Source of the DNA: Microbacterium neungamense
GTDB lineage: Bacteria; Actinomycetota; Actinomycetes; Actinomycetales; Microbacteriaceae
Assembly: GCF_024971095.1 (NCBI RefSeq)
Contig: NZ_CP069717.1
Location: 2,232,001-2,296,000, forward strand
Direction: 5' to 3'
Length of the DNA: 64,000 bases
In this document: positions 17,114 to 24,769 of the stretch, piece after piece
How positions within the stretch are numbered: the stretch's first letter is position 1
How the letters are laid out: each line of letters starts with the position of its first letter
Notes under the pieces: model-generated
Databases searched by the model: none
The model's input: only the letters and a program-made list of their open reading frames with translations
What the model was told of the DNA's origin: nothing
Translations under genes and position numbers: made by a program

Positions 17114-18181
17114 TCACTGCGCCGTGGGCTGCTCCTCGCCGCTCTCGGCGTCGGTCGTCGGCTTCCGTCGACCGGAGAACAACGATGCCGCCTTGCCTCG
17201 GGCGCCGTCGGCGAACCCCGCGATCGCGCTTCCCGCGTTCTTCACGGCGGTCACGGCTCGCGCCTCGTCAGGGATGCCGTCGCCTGCGAGGTCCACGTGC
17301 CGGAAGGCCTCCGCGGTCTTGCTTGCCGTGCCCACGACCGCGCTGCCGGCGCGCTTCGCGGCGGTCAGCGCTCGTGCCTCATCCGGGATGCCATCGCCGT
17401 CGAGGTCGATCGGCCGGAAGACGTCCGCGATTTCGCTGACCTTGCCCCAGACGTTCTCACCGAAGTCCTTCGCGCTGCTGGCGGCGGCCTCGAGCGCCTG
17501 AGCGGCGCGGGAGGGCTCGGCCGGCCCGGCCTGCGGCTTCTCGTAATCGAGGAGCCATTCGGGGAACTCCGTGGGCGTCTCCGGGAACGCGACGTGCGCC
17601 GCCTTGACGACATCGCGCCCGAAGGTGAAGCTGCCGACTCCGCCGATCACGGCGCCGACGCCGAACGGGATCGCCTTGCCGATGGTTCCCGCGCCGAGCT
17701 TGCCGCCCACCTTGAGCGCCTCACGGCCGAGCACGATGGTGAGCGGCGCGAGGGCGGATTCCGGAAGCTGCTGGGTCAGCACTTCTCCCCGACCGCCCGG
17801 GACGACCTTGCCCACGGCTCCGGCCGCCTTGGTTCGCGCCTGCGCCGCGCCGCCGGCACCGAACGCCGAGAGCACGAGGTTGCTGACCTGGCTCTGCGAC
17901 TTCTGCCCGAGCAGCATCCCGAATACGAGAGGCTTGGCACGCTCCGGGTCCTCCACGGAGATGCCGTGCAGCTCGGCCACCGCGAGCACGTAGAGTGCGC
18001 TGGTCTCGTAGAAGAAGAGCAGGTCGGCCACGCCGAGACCCAGTGCGATCGGGACGCCGAAGCCGGGAATCGCCGCCGAGGCGCCGACGCCGCTGCTGGC
18101 GATGGTGACGGTGGCGACGTACCGGCTGTCGAGCTCCTTGAGGATGTCGCCAGGCGACGCATCCGGCTTGTCGCGTCGCAC
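17114..18181 (-). CDS. EcsC-family protein with Ca-binding-like repeats, probably 5'-truncated
   Basis: 355 residues from GTG 18181. The EcsC core is seen in VTIASSGVGASAAIPGFGVP, GLGVADLLFFYETSALYVLAVAELHG and the glycine-rich GKAIPFGVGAVIGGVGSFTFG. The C-terminal quarter has two repeats 38 residues apart, DLDGDGIPDEARALT and DLAGDGIPDEARAVT, resembling EF-hand/thrombospondin-3 calcium loops. The open frame begins where IS256 DNA ends: a TGA inside the IS-derived DNA closes the frame four codons upstream, so the original N-terminus (usually another 40 or more residues in EcsC proteins) appears lost. EcsC proteins have no established reaction. Confidence 0.75.
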   Translation of the reverse strand: MRRDKPDASPGDILKELDSRYVATVTIASSGVGASAAIPGFGVPIALGLGVADLLFFYETSALYVLAVAELHGISVEDPERAKPLVFGMLLGQKSQSQVSNLVLSAFGAGGAAQARTKAAGAVGKVVPGGRGEVLTQQLPESALAPLTIVLGREALKVGGKLGAGTIGKAIPFGVGAVIGGVGSFTFGRDVVKAAHVAFPETPTEFPEWLLDYEKPQAGPAEPSRAAQALEAAASSAKDFGENVWGKVSEIADVFRPIDLDGDGIPDEARALTAAKRAGSAVVGTASKTAEAFRHVDLAGDGIPDEARAVTAVKNAGSAIAGFADGARGKAASLFSGRRKPTTDAESGEEQPTAQ

Positions 18182-18183
18182 GG

Positions 18184-18450
18184 AACGCAGAATTCATCCC
18201 GTTCCTGGACTACGACGTCGAGATCCGCCGCATCATCTGCAGCACCAACGCGATCGAGTCCCTCAACGCCCGCTACCGCCGCGCCGTGCGCGCCCGAGGG
18301 CACTTCCCGAACGACGCCGCCGCGTTGAAGTGTCTCTACCTCGTGACTCGGTCGCTTGACCCCACTGGCAGGGGTCGGGCACGCTGGGCGACGAGGTGGA
18401 AGCCCGCACTCAACGCCTTCGCGATCACCTTCGAAGGCCGAATCAACTGA
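18184..18450 (+). pseudogene. IS256-family transposase, C-terminal fragment
   Basis: An open frame without a start reads IPFLDYDVEIRRIICSTNAI, then ESLNARYRRAVRARGHFP, ending at TGA 18448-18450. The (S/T)TNAIESLN...RGHFP block is the conserved C-terminal part of Mutator/IS256 transposases. Only about 86 of ~400 codons remain. The expected right end follows up to about 18490, where IS3-type sequence begins. The left break falls at 18181-18190 against the EcsC gene, so the missing IS portion and the EcsC 5' end were probably removed by one deletion. Confidence 0.88.
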
Positions 18451-18490
18451 AATGCGCCAGGCCAGATCCACCGTTAATCTGACACACCCC

Positions 18491-18718
18491 CTCGGCGCTG
18501 CTCACGCCGGGGGCGACACCGTCATCGACGTCGGCCTGCCTCACCCACGTCCGCACGGACTCGACCCCGTAGCCGAGTTGCGTCGCGACGCGCTGCACGG
18601 TCCCTTGCGTGACGCCGAGCTCAGCGCGCAGCGCTCTCACCATCCGCACTGCGGCCGCCTTCTCCTCGCTCGAGTAGCGACGCGTTGTCGGCTTCCCATT
18701 CGCCAGTTCTTTGGGCAT
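18491..18718 (-). pseudogene. IS3-family transposase OrfA, truncated
   Basis: Reads MPKELANGKPTTRRYSSEEK, AAAVRMVRALRAELGVTQGT and VQRVATQLGYGVESVRTWVR, an HTH_28-type OrfA, for about 76 residues. After SSAE the frame runs into non-IS3 DNA (GVCQINGG), where the right end of the IS256 remnant begins. The coiled-coil half of OrfA and all of OrfB (the DDE domain) are absent. So IS256 entered OrfA and later rearrangement removed the rest. It cannot be active. Confidence 0.85.
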
Positions 18719-18770
18719 AACTCCATCCTCGTTTCCAAGGTCAGGAGTCTCCATCAGACCCAGGATGCTT

Positions 18771-19838
18771 CTATGTGTTGTCAAGTCCGCTCTGCTCGCT
18801 GAGGCGGCGGTAGAGCTGGCGGGCTATGTATCGCTTGAGTGAGCGGCGGATTTCCTTGGTGGTGCGTCCTTCGGCTCGTCGGCGTTCGACGTAGGCGCGG
18901 GTCGGCGGGTGGTGCGACATTCGGGTCAGCGCGATCGACGATAAGGCTCTGTTCAGACGCCTGTCGCCTCCTCGGTTGAGGCGATGACGGGTGGTGTTTC
19001 CGCTCGAGGCGGGCACGGGACTGACGCCGGCGAGCACGGCGAACGCTGCTTCGGAGCGGACCCGGCCGGGGTGTGACCAGGCGGCGATGATCACGGCCGC
19101 GTTGATCGCGCCGATCCCGGGCTCGTCGAGCAGGATTGCGGCGTCGCTGGCGGCGACCAGCGCGGTGATCGCGTCACGGTTAGCAGCGAGGTCCTCATCG
19201 CAGACGGCAACCCGTCGGGCCAGCCGGATCGCTTCCCGGCGGGCTGTCGCGGTCGCGAGGTCCTCCTGTCGCGTGCGCCAGGACTCGATCGCCGCGAGCT
19301 GCTTCTTGGTGAGCGAGGCGCGGGCGTCGATGCCGAGGTCGACCGTTCGAAGCAGCGCGGTCAAGGCGTTGATCGACCTGGTGCGTTCGAGGTTGATGAG
19401 GTCGCGGGCGCCGATCAGCACCCGCAGCGCCGCGCGGACTCCCGCGTCCTGACGCGGATCACGGAGGTTGTCGGCATCGACGCCGAGCACGGAGCGGGCG
19501 ATCAGTTCCGCGTCGATCTCGTCGCTCTTGCCTCGTCCGCGACGTTCACGTGCCGCTGTCGGGAACGACTCCACGACCCGGTAGCCGGCGTCCTGGCATG
19601 CTCTCGCGAGCCGGGCGCCATACGAGCCGACGCCCTCGATCGTTACGAGCACATCGGCCAGCCCGCTGGTGCGCCGAGCGATCCACGCGACCGCGCGTGA
19701 TAATCCCGCCGGCGTCGTCGGGAAGGTCCGAGTGTCCACTCTGGCGCCAGTGCGCGCGTCGAGCACGGCGAGAGTGTGTGTTCTGGAATGGGTGTCCGCG
19801 CCGATGACATACGCGAACGTGTTTGCGACGATGGTCAT
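18771..19838 (-). CDS. IS110-family transposase (DEDD type)
   Basis: 355 residues from ATG 19838 with GGAGAGG upstream. N-terminal RuvC-like DEDD domain: VIGADTHSRTHTLAVLD (first Asp), TIEGVGSYGARLARA (Glu), and GRGKSDEIDAELIARSVLG (Asp-Asp). C-terminal Transposase_20 domain: LLDEPGIGAINAAVIIAAW and FAVLAGVSPVPASSGNTTRH with the catalytic Ser region near SSGN. Length and motif set are complete, so the enzyme could be active. Family recombinases act with an element-encoded bridge RNA; see the upstream region. Confidence 0.95.
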   Translation of the reverse strand: MTIVANTFAYVIGADTHSRTHTLAVLDARTGARVDTRTFPTTPAGLSRAVAWIARRTSGLADVLVTIEGVGSYGARLARACQDAGYRVVESFPTAARERRGRGKSDEIDAELIARSVLGVDADNLRDPRQDAGVRAALRVLIGARDLINLERTRSINALTALLRTVDLGIDARASLTKKQLAAIESWRTRQEDLATATARREAIRLARRVAVCDEDLAANRDAITALVAASDAAILLDEPGIGAINAAVIIAAWSHPGRVRSEAAFAVLAGVSPVPASSGNTTRHRLNRGGDRRLNRALSSIALTRMSHHPPTRAYVERRRAEGRTTKEIRRSLKRYIARQLYRRLSEQSGLDNT

Positions 19839-20115
19839 GGTGACCGTGATCCTCTCCACTGGGTTGACGTCACTGCTGGCGTCGACCCGGGAATGGTCAC
19901 TTCGAGGCAGGCCTGTAATGGGCCACGACCGCCGTGAACGGTCGGGCAAGCTTCTGATCAAGCCATCGGAGTGGGCAGGGTCGGCGCCGGCACCCACCCG
20001 GCCGGACAGATCCTGGGAAAGGCACCCCGCCGAAGCGGGAGGCCAGGCGATTCAAGAGTCACGACCAGACGGAGCACCAGCACCCACCCTGCCAGCCGAC
20101 CCCAGGCCAGCCACT
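19839..20115 (-). ncRNA. IS110 left-end non-coding region, candidate bridge RNA locus
   Basis: 277 bp between the transposase start and the next frame carry no credible gene. In IS110-group elements (for example IS621) the bridge RNA that pairs with donor and target DNA is encoded here, upstream of the transposase. The minus strand contains two similar GGGTGGGTGCYGG blocks and several short inverted segments able to form stem-loops. The RNA boundaries and guide loops were not resolved by eye. Confidence 0.45.
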
Positions 20116-20301
20116 TCAGAGACTTACAAGCGGTTCAACCGTCAGATAGTGGCGAGCCAGCTGCTCGAGGTAGTTCCCGGCCATGCGCTTGCTGTCCGCC
20201 AGCCCACGGAACTCCGCGAGGAGGGGCATCGAGATCGTGACTCTCCGGCCCCTCGTCCGACTCGGCCGCGACGGCGAGATACTCGGACTCCGTTTCAGCA
20301 C
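20116..20301 (-). CDS. small hypothetical protein, possibly ribbon-helix-helix, likely relic
   Basis: 61 residues from GTG 20301. The last 40 (RVTISMPLLAEFRGLADSKR then MAGNYLEQLARHYL) look like strand-helix-helix, the layout of ribbon-helix-helix DNA-binding proteins of plasmids and antitoxins. Codon use is less GC-biased than neighbouring genes. A different frame upstream (to 20458) also looks coding-like, so this may be a frameshifted remnant cut by the IS110 insertion. Function not assigned. Confidence 0.3.
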   Translation of the reverse strand: MLKRSPSISPSRPSRTRGRRVTISMPLLAEFRGLADSKRMAGNYLEQLARHYLTVEPLVSL

Positions 20302-20439
20302 CGGGGTACTGAACCCCTGCAGTCAAAGTCGCCGAATCGTCCCCCACGACGCCCCCATTCTCAGAACGAGCATCAGTGTACTTGTACCCGGCGATATCCA
20401 CCCTGGTGCGAACGGCCGGGTACCCGGAACGCTTGAAGG

Positions 20440-20718
20440 GTGCCCCGCGTCCCCTCACCCGCTGCCGCTCATGTGGGGGCCAAGATCCGCGGGGCTCGGG
20501 AGTCCGCGACGATGACGCAGGACCAGCTCGCGGTGGCCGCCGAGATCGACTCCTCGAACATCCGCGCCTACGAATCCGGGCGCGCGCTGCCGAGCATCCA
20601 CACTCTGCTGCGCATCGCGGATGCCCTCGGCACGCCGCTCACGTACTTCCTCGAAGATCTGCGGCTCGGGATGTTCCCCGCGAACGAGACCGACCGGCGC
20701 CGCCGGCGCGCGCTCTGA
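20440..20718 (+). CDS. XRE-family helix-turn-helix regulator
   Basis: 92 residues from GTG 20440, though GTG 20473 is also possible. The HTH_3 domain is clear: KIRGARESATMTQDQLAVAA, EIDSSNIRAYESGRALPSIH and TLLRIADALGTPLTYFLEDL. The tail is basic (RRRRRAL). Small proteins of this type act as stand-alone repressors or as antitoxins. No partner gene survives, and it sits between IS debris and a collapsed cyclase gene, so its target is unknown. Confidence 0.75.
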   Translation: MPRVPSPAAAHVGAKIRGARESATMTQDQLAVAAEIDSSNIRAYESGRALPSIHTLLRIADALGTPLTYFLEDLRLGMFPANETDRRRRRAL

Positions 20719-20797
20719 CCCCCGCGCTCACCCGCCACCCGTCATCGTTCGTCACACCGCGGCCGGGAATTCCCGCGCGCTCCTAACGTTGAGTCCC

Positions 20798-21131
20798 ATG
20801 GCGCGCACCGTGCGCGCTCGTCGACACCGTGTGGGCGCGCTGGTTCGGCGAGGAGCGTGCTCGGCGGCATCCGTTCCTGGATCCCGCCGCCGCACGCGAG
20901 CTCATGCGCCGCGGCATGCGCGTGCTCGGCGTCGATACGCTCAGCCCCGATCCGACGGATGCCGACGCCGCCGGGTTCCCGGTGCACGAGGTCGTGCTCG
21001 GCGGCGACGAGCTGATCGTGGAGAACCTGCGGGGCCTGGACGGTCTGCCCTCGCGCGTGCGGGTCGGGTTCTTCCCGCTGGCCCTCGCCGCGGACGGCGC
21101 GGCGGTGCGGGCGGTGGCGTTCCTGAGCTGA
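20798..21131 (+). pseudogene. cyclase-family (kynurenine formamidase-like) protein, only C-terminus left
   Basis: The frame ending at 21131 reads ALVDTVWARWFGEERARRHP, FLDPAAARELMRRGMRVLGV, DTLSPDPTDADAAGF and LIVENLRGLDGLP, the C-terminal half of the Cyclase family (about 100 of ~220 residues). The HxGTHxD metal motif of the N-terminal half is missing. A TAACGT element and ATG (20798) still stand upstream, but in another frame, so an internal deletion probably joined a start region to the gene's end. GTG 20829 could start a short product but would lack the active site. Confidence 0.7.
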
Positions 21132-21169
21132 CCGGCCGGCGGTCGGCGATGCCGTGCCGCGCTGCCGGA

Positions 21170-22111
21170 TTACGCCTCCGGTTCGCCGGCGATCAGCGCG
21201 CGCAGCCAGTCGCGGGCCTCGACGAAGACCTCGTCGGCGTAGCGCTCGGGGTACTGCACGATGCGCCGGTCCGCGCGCGGGTACGAGCCGAGGAACACGA
21301 CGCGCGGGCTGAACCGGCGGATGCCGAGCAGGGCGTCCGCCATCCGCTCGTCGAGGATGTGCCCGTCTGCGTCGAGCACGAAGCGGTAGCGGCCGAGCTC
21401 GTCGCCGATCGGGCGGGACTCGATCAGCGAGAGGTTGATGCCGCGCGTGGAGAACTGCTCGAGCAGTTCGAGCAGAGCGCCGGGGTGGTCCTCGGGCAGC
21501 TCGACGATGAGGGACGTCTTGTCCGCGCCGGTGGGGGCCGGCGGCACGGTGGTGCGCGTGACCAGGACGAACCGGGTCACCGCGTTCTCGTTGTCGCCGA
21601 TGTCCTCCGCGAGCACGGCGAGGTCGTGGTGCTGGACGATGCCGGGGGCGGCGATCGCGGCCTGCGCCGGAAGCGTGCCGTCGAGGATGCCGAGGGCGGA
21701 GGCGACGTTGCTCGCCGCGGGGACGTGCGAGTGCGTGGGCAGGTGGCGCCCGAGCCAGCCGTGGCACTGCGCGTAGGCCACCGGATGCGCGGCGATGACG
21801 TTCACGTCGTCCAGGGTCGTGCCCGGCGAGGCGACCAGCACGAAGTTGACTCTGACCAGGTACTCTCCGAGGATCCGCAGCCCCGGCTTGGTCGCGAGCG
21901 CGTCCAGGGTGGTGGAGACGCCCCCCTCGATGGAGTTCTCGATCGCGATCATCGCGGCGTCGCTGCGCCCCTCGAGCACCTCGGCGAGCGCCTCGCCGAC
22001 GTTGTGCACCGGGTTCCAGATGTGGCCGCGCGCCTCGGGGACCTGCTCGAGCGCCGCCTCCGTGAAGGTTCCGGCGGGACCCAGATAGCTGTAGGTGCGG
22101 CGTTCGGTCAC
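21170..22111 (-). CDS. pheA: prephenate dehydratase
   Basis: 313 residues. Converts prephenate to phenylpyruvate in phenylalanine synthesis. N-terminal PDT domain: YSYLGPAGTFTEAAL, AIENSIEGGVSTTLD, and the TRF motif in AVTRFVLVTR. C-terminal ACT domain with the feedback-binding GALLELLEQFSTRGINL and ESRP signature. No chorismate mutase domain, as usual for the actinobacterial monofunctional enzyme. GTG 22111 is supported by TAGGCT six bases upstream. It converges on the cyclase remnant. Confidence 0.95.
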   Translation of the reverse strand: MTERRTYSYLGPAGTFTEAALEQVPEARGHIWNPVHNVGEALAEVLEGRSDAAMIAIENSIEGGVSTTLDALATKPGLRILGEYLVRVNFVLVASPGTTLDDVNVIAAHPVAYAQCHGWLGRHLPTHSHVPAASNVASALGILDGTLPAQAAIAAPGIVQHHDLAVLAEDIGDNENAVTRFVLVTRTTVPPAPTGADKTSLIVELPEDHPGALLELLEQFSTRGINLSLIESRPIGDELGRYRFVLDADGHILDERMADALLGIRRFSPRVVFLGSYPRADRRIVQYPERYADEVFVEARDWLRALIAGEPEA

Positions 22112-22117
22112 GGCGCC

Positions 22118-22123
22118 AGCCTA
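22118..22123 (-). promoter_or_regulatory. -10 element (TAGGCT) of pheA
   Basis: TAGGCT on the minus strand, six bases before GTG 22111; leaderless geometry. Confidence 0.55.
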
Positions 22124-22348
22124 GACGACGCCCCGCACCCGCGCCTTCGCGCGGCCATGTGCAGTTCCCGCGGCCGGATTCCGGCATCCGGTCCGCGCGA
22201 AGCGCACAAGGCCGCGGCAACAGCACTGCGGACACGGATTCGGCGGCGGATGGCGCCGGACCCGGGGGCGGATGCCTCTGGGGGCGGGCATCCGAAACAT
22301 CGGAACCCCGAGGGTGCGCATCCGCCGCAGGCGGGGCAGACTATCGGC

Positions 22349-23992
22349 ATGACGAGCCGAGCCGGCCTCCCCGCGGAGGAAAAAGACCTCATCGACGTCG
22401 ACGAGCTGATCGCCGCCTACTACGACCGCCATCCGGATCCGGCGGATCCCGGGCAGCGCGTCGTGTTCGGCACCAGCGGGCACCGCGGCTCATCCCTGTC
22501 GACGAGCTTCAACGAGGACCACATCCTCGCCACCACGCAGGCGATCGTCGACTACCGGCGCGAGCAGGGCATCGAGGGGCCGCTGTTCCTCGGCCGCGAC
22601 ACGCACGCGCTGTCCCTGCCCGCCGAGCGCAGCGCCATCGAGGTGCTCATCGCGAACGGCGTCGACGTCCGTGTCGACGCGCGCGACTCGTGGGTGCCGA
22701 CTCCGGCTCTCAGCCACGCCATCCTCACCTACAACCGCGGCCGCGAGGCATCCGACCCCGGCCGCGCCGACGGCATCGTGGTGACCCCGAGCCACAACCC
22801 GCCCCGCGACGGCGGCTTCAAGTACAACCCGCCGCACGGCGGCCCCGCCGACACCGACGCCACCGGCTGGATCGCGGCGCGCGCGAACGAACTGATCGCC
22901 GCCGGTCTCGAGGGCGTGCAGCGCACCCGCTACGCCGACATCGACGCGGAGACCATCGGCGAGTACGACTTCCGCGACGCGTACGTGCGCGACCTGCCCT
23001 CGATCATCGACGTCGAGGCGATCAAGCGCGCGGGCGTCCGCATCGGCGCCGACCCGATGGGCGGCGCGTCGGTGGAGTACTGGGCGCTGATCGCCGAGAT
23101 GCACGGGCTCGACCTCACGGTGGTGAACCCGGAGGTCGACCCGACCTGGCGGTTCATGACGCTGGACTGGGACGAGAAGATCCGGATGGATCCGTCCTCG
23201 CCGAGCGCGATGGCGTCGCTGGTCGCCAAGAAGGGCGACTACGACGTGCTCACCGGCAACGACGCGGACGCCGACCGGCACGGGATCGTGACCCCGGATG
23301 CCGGGCTGATGAACCCGAACCACTACCTCGCCGTCGCGATCGACTACCTGTTCTCGCACCGGCCGGAGTGGCCGCGGGATGCCGCGATCGGCAAGACTCT
23401 GGTGTCGTCCATGATCATCGACCGGGTCGCCGAGTCGCTGGGACGGCGGCTGCTGGAGGTGCCGGTCGGGTTCAAGTGGTTCGTGCCGGGGCTGCTGGAC
23501 GGCTCCGTGGCCTTCGGCGGCGAGGAGTCGGCCGGCGCCTCGTTCCTGCGGCGGGACGGCAGCGTGTGGTCGACCGACAAGGACGGCATCCTGCTGTGCC
23601 TGCTGGCCGCGGAGATCATCGCGGTCACCGGCAAGACGCCGTCCGAGCGGTACCGCGAGCTGGAGCAGGCGTTCGGCGCATCCGCGTACCAGCGTGTGGA
23701 CGCGCCGGCGACGCCGGAGCAGAAGGCGACGCTCGGCAAGCTGTCGCCGGATGCCGTGACCGCGACCTCCCTCGCCGGTGAGGAGATCACGGCCAAGCTG
23801 TCGCACGCCCCGGGCAACGGCGCGGCGATCGGCGGCCTGAAGGTGCAGACCGAGCACGCCTGGTTCGCCGCCCGCCCGTCCGGCACGGAGGACGTCTACA
23901 AGCTGTACGCCGAGAGCCTGCGCGGCCCGGAGCACCTCGCCCAGGTGCAGGAGGAGGCTCGCGCCGTCGTCGCCGCAGCCCTGGGCGGCTGA
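22349..23992 (+). CDS. pgm: phosphoglucomutase (alpha-D-glucose-specific)
   Basis: 547 residues. Interconverts glucose-1-phosphate and glucose-6-phosphate, linking galactose breakdown and glycogen to glycolysis. Visible: FGTSGHRGSSL at the N-terminus, the phosphoserine loop TPSHNPPRDGG, the metal loop GNDADADRHG, the sugar-binding loop GGEESAGASF, and the phosphate-binding RPSGTEDVYKLY near the end. Length is normal. It lies about 3.3 kb before galTKE, which produces its substrate. The ATG follows GACTATCGGC; no SD is evident. Confidence 0.97.
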   Translation: MTSRAGLPAEEKDLIDVDELIAAYYDRHPDPADPGQRVVFGTSGHRGSSLSTSFNEDHILATTQAIVDYRREQGIEGPLFLGRDTHALSLPAERSAIEVLIANGVDVRVDARDSWVPTPALSHAILTYNRGREASDPGRADGIVVTPSHNPPRDGGFKYNPPHGGPADTDATGWIAARANELIAAGLEGVQRTRYADIDAETIGEYDFRDAYVRDLPSIIDVEAIKRAGVRIGADPMGGASVEYWALIAEMHGLDLTVVNPEVDPTWRFMTLDWDEKIRMDPSSPSAMASLVAKKGDYDVLTGNDADADRHGIVTPDAGLMNPNHYLAVAIDYLFSHRPEWPRDAAIGKTLVSSMIIDRVAESLGRRLLEVPVGFKWFVPGLLDGSVAFGGEESAGASFLRRDGSVWSTDKDGILLCLLAAEIIAVTGKTPSERYRELEQAFGASAYQRVDAPATPEQKATLGKLSPDAVTATSLAGEEITAKLSHAPGNGAAIGGLKVQTEHAWFAARPSGTEDVYKLYAESLRGPEHLAQVQEEARAVVAAALGG

Positions 23993-24022
23993 GACCCCGT
24001 TCCTCTCCGGGGAGGGAGGGGC

Positions 24023-24079
24023 GACGGCGGGGCGACGGCGGCGGGGACGGCGGGGCGACGGCGGGGGGACAGCGGGGCG
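24023..24079. repeat. short GC-rich tandem repeat (GACGGCGGGGC)
   Basis: Five imperfect copies of an 11-12 bp unit, GACGGCGGGGC, between pgm and the TetR gene. No coding role. Confidence 0.7.
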
Positions 24080-24082
24080 CCA

Positions 24083-24100
24083 CCGGACGGTACCGTATGG
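24083..24100. promoter_or_regulatory. TetR-type operator at the regulator's own promoter
   Basis: CCGGACGGTACCGTATGG matches the right half (CGTATGG) of the two operators at 24721-24761 and covers the regulator's -10 element and start region. It suggests autorepression. Confidence 0.6.
24091..24096 (+). promoter_or_regulatory. -10 element (TACCGT) of the TetR gene
   Basis: TACCGT ends six bases before ATG 24103, inside the operator. Confidence 0.5.
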
Positions 24101-24102
24101 GC

Positions 24103-24687
24103 ATGGGGCGTAGCGAGGGATCCCGGCTCGGGCGCGACGACTGGGCGCGTGCGGCGTTCGAGATGTTCAGCGCGTCGGGCCTGAGCGCGGTCGCGGTCGA
24201 GCGCGTCGCCGAGGCTCTCGGGGCGACCAAGGGCAGCTTCTATTGGCACTTCCGCAACCGCGGCGAGCTGGTGAACGCCGTCCTGGAGCTCTGGCTGGCC
24301 GAGACCGAGGAGATCATCGACGACATCGTCGGGATCTCCGATCCTCGTGAGCGGCTGCGCCTGCTCTTCGAGCGCGTGTTCGCCCTGGTGCCGCGTGATC
24401 GGGCGGAGCTGGATCTCCTGCGCCGGACGGATGATCCGGCCGTGGCCGCCGCGATCGAACGGGTCAGCGCCCGGCGCGTCGCCTTCATGACCGAGAGCCT
24501 GACCGCGGCCGGCCTCGCCCCCGGCGTCGCGCACGACCGCGCGGTTCAGGCGTACGCGATGTGGCTCGGCCTGCTGCAGCTGCAGGCGTCGCTGCCGGCG
24601 CTGATGCCCGCGACCGCGGCGGAGCGGGACCGGTTCGTCCAGTCGGCGCTGGGCGTTCTCGACGGGCTCCTCCCCGCGCGCGAGTGA
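24103..24687 (+). CDS. TetR-family transcriptional regulator
   Basis: 194 residues from ATG 24103 (a second ATG at 24097 adds two). N-terminal HTH: DWARAAFEMFSASGLSAVAV, then EALGATKGSFYWHFRNRGEL. The C-terminal ligand domain is all-helical with RVFALVPRDRAELDLLRRTDD. The 18-bp palindromes at its own start and in front of the next gene share the CCATACG/CGTATGG arms, so it very likely represses itself and the adjacent SRPBCC gene. Ligand unknown. Confidence 0.92.
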   Translation: MGRSEGSRLGRDDWARAAFEMFSASGLSAVAVERVAEALGATKGSFYWHFRNRGELVNAVLELWLAETEEIIDDIVGISDPRERLRLLFERVFALVPRDRAELDLLRRTDDPAVAAAIERVSARRVAFMTESLTAAGLAPGVAHDRAVQAYAMWLGLLQLQASLPALMPATAAERDRFVQSALGVLDGLLPARE

Positions 24688-24720
24688 AAGCCGCGGAGGC
24701 GGAGAGACCATTGCCGGTGT

Positions 24721-24761
24721 CCATACGCCGGTGTATGGTCAAACCATACGCAACCGTATGG
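24721..24761. promoter_or_regulatory. two 18-bp TetR operators before the SRPBCC gene
   Basis: CCATACGCCGGTGTATGG (24721-24738) and CCATACGCAACCGTATGG (24744-24761). The second has perfect 7-bp arms around a 4-base spacer. Centres are 23 bp apart, so two dimers could bind neighbouring turns. The ribosome site GGAGG overlaps the end of the second. Confidence 0.8.
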
Positions 24762-24769
24762 AGGAACAG

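Larger units (their letters stand above)
18765..20115 (-). mobile_element. IS110-family insertion sequence, approximate bounds
   Basis: Full-length DEDD transposase gene plus a ~277-bp non-coding left end. IS110 elements lack terminal inverted repeats, so the ends are estimated: the right end just beyond the stop (18765-18770) next to IS3 DNA, the left end near 20115 where an unrelated minus-strand frame begins. Lower GC than the neighbourhood at both ends. Confidence 0.75.
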
